From contig CALBDB010000046.1 in the NCBI GenBank assembly GCA_937927755.1, positions 1 through 35,952 of the forward strand: a DNA stretch of 35,952 bases, in the 5' to 3' direction. The notes below the pieces were generated by a model, which was given only the letters and a program-made list of their open reading frames with translations, had not been told where the DNA came from and made no database searches. The stretch is from an uncultured Lysobacterales bacterium. Lineage in GTDB: Bacteria; Pseudomonadota; Gammaproteobacteria; Xanthomonadales; SZUA-36. Of the stretch, positions 31,420 through 35,952 are shown one piece after another. The position numbers were made by a program, and so were the translations under genes. Every line of letters starts with the position of its first letter. The first letter of the stretch is position 1.

Positions 31420-33924
31420 TCAAGCCTCGGTTACGCCGGGTTTTTCGCTAAGGGTATCCCGGTTGCGCATCATCAGCCAGCGGACCAGTGCCGGGAGAAT
31501 GACGATGGCACCGACCATATTGGCCAGGAATATAAAGGACAGCAGAATGCCCATATCCGCTTGCAGCTGCAGATCCGAGAATGCCCATGTGCCCACGCCT
31601 ACACCGAGCGTGAGACCGGTAAAGATCACGGCCCTTCCTGTCAGCCTGAGCGTCCTGTAATAGGCTTCGCGCAGCGAGTAGCCGGCCTTTAACATGATGT
31701 CCAGCCGGTTATAGATATAGATGCCATAGTCAACGCCGATACCCACACCGAGGGCGACAACAGGCAGGGTATTAACTTTCAGCCCGATGCCGTACAACGC
31801 CATCAGGGCCTCTGCCATGGTAGAGACAACCACCAGCGGCAATACGATGCACAAGGTGCCAAGCAACGACCGGTAGGTAACCAGGCAGAGCACAATGATG
31901 GATGCAAAAACCAGCATCAACATGGGTTTTTCAGCCGCCGCGATGTCTTCATTGGTCGCCGCCATCACACCGACATTGCCGGTCGCGAGACGGAACCGCA
32001 GGCTTTCGGGTGTGATATCGCCTTCACTCGCCATCTCTTCCAGAACTTCATTTTCCAGCTTCAATGTCAGGTCACCCATGTTGAGCTCTTCACGCAGCTC
32101 TTTTACGCGTTGCACAATTCCGGCAATGGTCTCGGCCTTGTGATCGGTTGTAAAAATCATGATCGGCATGGCGCTGCAATCTGAATTGAGCAAGCCGGTA
32201 TCCGTGTCGATACTGCTCAGTGCCTGGCGCAGGACATAATTATCCCTGGGTAAAATCCGCCACTTCACATTCCCTTCATTCCAACCGGAATTAACGACTT
32301 TGGCCACCATCGGCAGGGTTATGACCTTCTGAACACCTGGTACGTTGGCCATGTTCCAGGCAAAACGGTCCATGGTTTCTACTATGTTGTAATTTTCTGT
32401 ACAGGCATTGGGTATGGTTTCAGCAACCACGGTGAGCACATCCACACCGAGCGCAAATCGATCGGAGATCAATATTGCATCCTGGTTATAGCGTGCTTCG
32501 GGGCGTAACTCGGGTACACCGACTTCTGAATCACCGATTTTCATACCCTGTGCCAGCCAGAATGCACCTGCGAAGAGCACAACCGATGCCACGATTGCCC
32601 ACGCGGCCCGGTCGGGCTTGGTAAAATCGGCCAGGAATTCAAAGAACGGGGATTTCTTGGCGGCGTTCCGCATCATCCGGGTACGGTATCTGTCCGGGTT
32701 CTTCAGTTTCACCCAGGACAGTAAAACCGGCAGCAACAGGAGATTGGTCAGGATAATTACGGCAACACCGATGCTGGCCGTAATCGCGAGTTCCTGGATG
32801 ATGCGAATATGTATAAAGAGGATCGTCAGGAAACCGATGGTGTCGGAGACCAGGGCAATGACACCGGGCGCCAGGAGTTTCTTGATCGTCTCACGCGAAC
32901 CATGCATCGGGGAGCGGCGCGGCACCTCCTCCAGGGATGTAACGCCATGCGACAGCCAGTAATCCGGCGTATGGCCGCCAAATTCTTTCTCCACTCTCCA
33001 GGCGCTGATTTTCTGCACACCATGGCTGACACCAATTGCGAAAATCAGGAAGGGCGTCAGGATATTCATTGGATCCAGGCTGTAGCCCAACAGGCTCAGG
33101 ATACCCATTTGCCAGACAACTGCTACCAGTGAGCAGGCCAATGGCAAAGCGGTTAACCAGATAGACCTTGAGTACATGTACAACAGGATGGCAGTGATCA
33201 CCAGGGCAACCAGGAAAAACCAAATAACCGACTTGGCGCCATCGGAAATGTCGCCGACGATTTTTGCAAAGCCGATGATATGGACGGTGAAATCATCACC
33301 TTCAAATTCGGTGCGGATCGCCTCGAGTTGCGCGGCCACTTGACGGTAATCCAGTCGTTCACCTGTCTGCGGGTTTTCCTCCAGCAGGTTGGCCCATACC
33401 ATGGCGCCGGAGAAATCTGCAGAAACCAGCCGGCCTACCTCGCCTGACTTGACGATATTTGAACGGACCTGTTCAAACATCTCGGGTGACGGTGTGTAAT
33501 CCGATGGAATGACGTTGCCGCCTGCAAAGCCATCCTCAACGATTTCGACAAAACGCACGTTGGGTGTAAAGATTGAACGGACACTGGCACGGTCAACACC
33601 CGGAATAAAGAACACTTGGTCAGTGATGGTCTCAAAAGCCTCGAAATACTCAGGCGTGAACATGTTCCCATCACGCGCCACCAACGCCACCAGCACTCGG
33701 TTGGCGCCGCCAAACTCTTTTTCATACTGCAGGAAGGTCTGCATGTATTCATGCTTTAATGGCAATTGCTTCTTGAAGCCCGTCTCGATGCGCAAATTTG
33801 ACATCGCGAACATCATGCCAATGGTGATCAGCATGAACAGTGCAACTACCCCGTAGCGGTTGTTTATCAGGAAGGTCGCTATTTTGTGAAGGGTTGAATG
33901 GCTGGAATCATTCATGGCCGTCAT
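31420..33924 (-). CDS. RND-superfamily (MMPL-type) transporter
   Basis: The 834-residue protein shows the duplicated RND layout. There is a first helix (24-43), a periplasmic domain (about 45-230), a helix bundle (about 232-403) with NILTPFLIFAIGVSHGVQK, then a second half with one helix (about 441-460), a periplasmic domain and a final bundle with LPVVALGVGIGVDYGIYIYNR. GxxxD-type residues of the proton relay (GVDYG) are present in the second half. This is the MMPL/HpnN-like class that moves lipids or hydrophobic compounds, not the tripartite AcrB class. ATG 33924 or ATG 33915 may be used; both overlap the end of the YCF48-like gene, which implies translational coupling. Confidence 0.9.
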   Translation of the reverse strand: MTAMNDSSHSTLHKIATFLINNRYGVVALFMLITIGMMFAMSNLRIETGFKKQLPLKHEYMQTFLQYEKEFGGANRVLVALVARDGNMFTPEYFEAFETITDQVFFIPGVDRASVRSIFTPNVRFVEIVEDGFAGGNVIPSDYTPSPEMFEQVRSNIVKSGEVGRLVSADFSGAMVWANLLEENPQTGERLDYRQVAAQLEAIRTEFEGDDFTVHIIGFAKIVGDISDGAKSVIWFFLVALVITAILLYMYSRSIWLTALPLACSLVAVVWQMGILSLLGYSLDPMNILTPFLIFAIGVSHGVQKISAWRVEKEFGGHTPDYWLSHGVTSLEEVPRRSPMHGSRETIKKLLAPGVIALVSDTIGFLTILFIHIRIIQELAITASIGVAVIILTNLLLLPVLLSWVKLKNPDRYRTRMMRNAAKKSPFFEFLADFTKPDRAAWAIVASVVLFAGAFWLAQGMKIGDSEVGVPELRPEARYNQDAILISDRFALGVDVLTVVAETIPNACTENYNIVETMDRFAWNMANVPGVQKVITLPMVAKVVNSGWNEGNVKWRILPRDNYVLRQALSSIDTDTGLLNSDCSAMPIMIFTTDHKAETIAGIVQRVKELREELNMGDLTLKLENEVLEEMASEGDITPESLRFRLATGNVGVMAATNEDIAAAEKPMLMLVFASIIVLCLVTYRSLLGTLCIVLPLVVVSTMAEALMALYGIGLKVNTLPVVALGVGIGVDYGIYIYNRLDIMLKAGYSLREAYYRTLRLTGRAVIFTGLTLGVGVGTWAFSDLQLQADMGILLSFIFLANMVGAIVILPALVRWLMMRNRDTLSEKPGVTEA

Positions 33925-34885
33925 CCCGATTTACATCTTCCGGATAAGGGTATGGCCCGTCTTCGCCAACCAGCACGAAGTTGCCATCTCCCATCGAAAT
34001 GATGGCGGCAAAGTCTACACCGCTTGAATGATGATGGATTTCGAAAGGGCCCTTGTCTTCCCTGCTCAGCAGCGTGCCACTGTTGGCTGCAAACAGGATT
34101 ATCCCATCGTATTCAGCGGCACCTGAGATACTGGACTCTGTCCCGGTGTCCAGTTCGGCCCAGCTGGTTCCAAAATCACAGCTTTCCATGACATGGCCGC
34201 GGAGACCGTAAAACAAAGCGCAATTCCCGCTTGTCTTCAATGCACCCCACATCGAACCCTGGTAAGGCATATCCATGGGCTCCCAGCTTTCTCCGTTATC
34301 GTAACTGCGATAGGAATAACCCGCCTCACCTGCAATCAACCACTTGCCGTCACCGAAATGCAGGACACTGTTCAGGTGATAATCAATTTCCTCGTCAACC
34401 GTGGCCTCAAACCAGGTATGACCGCCATCTCCTGTCCGCAGGTACAAACCATAGGACCCAATGGCGATACCGTTATCTTCATCGGTGAAAAAGATATCCA
34501 TTACAGCCTGTTGGCGGTGGGTATCATAAAATTGCCGGGTCCATGTCTTGCCCTTGTCACCGCTGGTAATTATTACGGCATCATGACCGCCCGCCCATAA
34601 ACGGCCGCCGGTGCTGAAGACCGAAGTCAGGGTTGACCTGGTTGGTACAATTTCAGCCTGAACCCAGTTAACGCCATCCGTGGATGTCACAACATGCCCC
34701 CGCTCGCCAACGGCTACCAGCGTATTGCCGACACGGGTGATATCGAGCAGCATGGACTCAGTGGCCAGGGGTTGGTGCTCGGCGTACTCCAAATCGAGAT
34801 CATGATCGGAGGTTGCGGGCCTTGGCAACAACACAACAAATAGAACAACACAAAAACCCGCCAGGATGTTGGTTGATCTGATCAT
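33908..34885 (-). CDS. Secreted YCF48/BNR-repeat beta-propeller protein
   Basis: The 325-residue protein has a signal peptide (about 1-26, FCVVLFVVLLPRPATS). Five BNR-like turns follow, each with the S/T-x-D-x-G-x-x-W pattern, at about residues 68-74, 108-115, 151-158, 194-201 and 235-242. This predicts a beta-propeller similar to the photosystem II assembly factor YCF48. In non-photosynthetic proteobacteria such proteins are periplasmic and typically encoded beside RND transporters and DUF1302/DUF1329 proteins. It could be an accessory subunit that contacts the RND periplasmic domain (inference). No clear ribosome binding site is visible before ATG 34885, and a strong terminator lies just upstream. 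Confidence 0.85.
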   Translation of the reverse strand: MIRSTNILAGFCVVLFVVLLPRPATSDHDLDLEYAEHQPLATESMLLDITRVGNTLVAVGERGHVVTSTDGVNWVQAEIVPTRSTLTSVFSTGGRLWAGGHDAVIITSGDKGKTWTRQFYDTHRQQAVMDIFFTDEDNGIAIGSYGLYLRTGDGGHTWFEATVDEEIDYHLNSVLHFGDGKWLIAGEAGYSYRSYDNGESWEPMDMPYQGSMWGALKTSGNCALFYGLRGHVMESCDFGTSWAELDTGTESSISGAAEYDGIILFAANSGTLLSREDKGPFEIHHHSSGVDFAAIISMGDGNFVLVGEDGPYPYPEDVNRDDGHE

Positions 34886-34908
34886 ACGAAGATTATGTAG
34901 TCGAATAA

Positions 34909-34940
34909 CTGAAAAGGCCAGCTTGGGCTGGCCTTTTCAG
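34909..34940 (-). terminator. Strong hairpin terminator after the DUF1329 gene
   Basis: A perfect 14-base inverted repeat (CTGAAAAGGCCAGC, 34909-34922, and its complement, 34927-34940) surrounds a 4-base loop. The stem ends in CCTTTTCAG and is followed by TTATT on the minus strand. Because the stem itself contains A4/T4 flanks, it could terminate from either direction. It begins four bases after the DUF1329 stop codon. Confidence 0.85.
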
Positions 34941-34944
34941 CAGA

Positions 34945-35952
34945 TCATCTACGTCCGCGTGTGCGTAGCGCCTGGGGCGTATACTGACTCGGCTGCATTT
35001 CAACGTTGAATGTATTGACCGCGGTCGTGTTGTCAAAACCCTGTGCGACATACCTGCCGGACTGCAGATCCATGTGGGTCTCGATGGTAGACCAGGTGGT
35101 CGGCACATCATAGTAATTGATTGAGTGACATTCCGAAGCACGCCACAACTGCCCACGACCGTCGTAGTGGTCGATCAGTACGATTTGGTAGCTGTCTTCA
35201 TCCAGGTAGAAAGTGCGCTTGGCGTTGATGTGCCGCATACCGTCTTTCAGGTTGGCTTCAATAACCCAGACCCGATGCAACTCGTATCGCATCAGTTCCG
35301 GGTTCAGGTGACCAGGCCGGACAAATTGATCGTAGGTTATGCCTTCAGCGTGTGCACCGTAGGAGTTATATGGAATATACAATTCCTTTTTGCCGACCAC
35401 TGACCAGTCAAAGCGATCCATGGCGCCGTTAAACATATCGGTCATGTCATTGGTGCGCAGACCATCAGAGGCTGTACCGGGGTTGTCATAGGCTACGTTG
35501 GGCGCTCGCCGCACCCGGCGCTGGCCAGGATTGTAAATCCAGGCCTGGCGTGGTGTTGTCTGTTGGTTCAGTGTTTCATGCACAAGCAGGATATTTCCGG
35601 CCAACCTGGCGGGAGACTCTACTTCCTGGAAGAAATACAACAAAATATTGTCAATTTCCTCAATAGTTACACCACGCTTGTAATACAGACCCAACAGTTC
35701 TTCACGTATAACGGTCTCAGTAAAACTGCCGTTTGCCGTAGGTGCAATCTGGGTGTTGTAACGAACACCGCCAGTTCCCTTGTATTTCAATTTGTGGTTC
35801 CACATTAGCTCGTAAGCGTTCTCCGGGAACGGGAACGGGAAGCCTTCCGCGGCTTCCAGAACACCTTCACCATTTTCGCCCAGCCGTGCGGTTGAACCAT
35901 TTTTGGCCGTCATTTCATAGATGTGCTCCGGGAACGACGTACTGCGCCGGCT
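34945..35952 (-). CDS. DUF1329 family envelope protein (5' end beyond the window)
   Basis: The frame is open to the right edge, and 335 C-terminal residues are visible; family members are about 450 residues, so roughly 110-120 residues, including the expected signal peptide, are missing. The first visible residues, SRRSTSFPEHIYEMTAKNG, already fit the family, followed by GEGVLEAAEGFPFPFPENAYELMWNH, QAWIYNPGQRRVRRAPNVAYDNPGT, GLRTNDMTDMFNGAMDRFDW, KKELYIPYNSY and LNPELMRYELHRVWVIEANL. DUF1329 proteins are periplasmic or outer-membrane associated and, as I recall, related to the LolA/LolB fold. They are commonly paired with a DUF1302 barrel protein. A role in moving lipids or hydrophobic compounds to or from the outer membrane is inferred, not proven. 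Confidence 0.88.
   Translation of the reverse strand, partial: SRRSTSFPEHIYEMTAKNGSTARLGENGEGVLEAAEGFPFPFPENAYELMWNHKLKYKGTGGVRYNTQIAPTANGSFTETVIREELLGLYYKRGVTIEEIDNILLYFFQEVESPARLAGNILLVHETLNQQTTPRQAWIYNPGQRRVRRAPNVAYDNPGTASDGLRTNDMTDMFNGAMDRFDWSVVGKKELYIPYNSYGAHAEGITYDQFVRPGHLNPELMRYELHRVWVIEANLKDGMRHINAKRTFYLDEDSYQIVLIDHYDGRGQLWRASECHSINYYDVPTTWSTIETHMDLQSGRYVAQGFDNTTAVNTFNVEMQPSQYTPQALRTRGRR

Overview
The window looks like a piece of a gammaproteobacterial chromosome, probably an aquatic polysaccharide-using species known mainly from assemblies. The grounds are a Gram-negative envelope (TonB-dependent receptor, RND transporter, DUF1329 protein), an enterobacterial-like glycogen gene set, moderate GC (roughly mid-50s by eye) and a REP-type palindrome cluster. 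I cannot name a genus from sequence alone. The window is almost fully coding. No gene-free stretch exceeds about 210 bases, and I see no tRNA, rRNA, CRISPR array or insertion sequence.

Left edge (1-3273). A reading frame begins as GlmU (UDP-GlcNAc pyrophosphorylase domain) but changes at about position 206-223 into what looks like a choice-of-anchor L domain. This is most likely a chimeric contig end. A secreted S9 prolyl-oligopeptidase-type peptidase (+) follows, convergent with a small secreted protein of unknown function (-).

Centre (3472-27283): an alpha-glucan locus. A long co-directional minus-strand run, malQ-glgC-glgA-glgB-glgP-glgX, encodes synthesis, branching, phosphorolysis and debranching of glycogen plus maltodextrin disproportionation. 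It continues, tightly packed, into five small genes with no obvious glycogen role: a thioesterase-like protein, an ABM-fold protein, a four-helix membrane protein, an ICMT-like methyltransferase and a GNAT acetyltransferase. Upstream of malQ are two divergently transcribed MFS sugar transporters, a lipoprotein GH13 alpha-amylase, a TonB-dependent receptor, a LacI-family regulator and glucokinase. Together they suggest extracellular starch hydrolysis, outer-membrane uptake of maltodextrins, inner-membrane symport, MalQ/GlgP/Glk processing, and storage through GlgC/GlgA/GlgB. A palindromic 14-bp motif (TGCAAACGTATTCA) occurs before malQ and before the receptor/regulator pair, and as a 12/14 match between the two transporters. 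It is a strong candidate operator for the LacI protein and would tie uptake and glycogen storage into one regulon.

Right side (27417-35952). A secreted M20 metallopeptidase is followed by four alternating REP-like palindromes. Then comes a minus-strand envelope module, in transcription order: DUF1329 protein (cut by the window edge), a strong hairpin terminator, YCF48/BNR beta-propeller protein, RND-superfamily transporter, PGAP1-like alpha/beta hydrolase and Bcr/CflA drug-efflux protein. DUF1329, YCF48-like and RND genes recur together in proteobacteria, usually with a DUF1302 outer-membrane protein, which I would expect just beyond the right edge.
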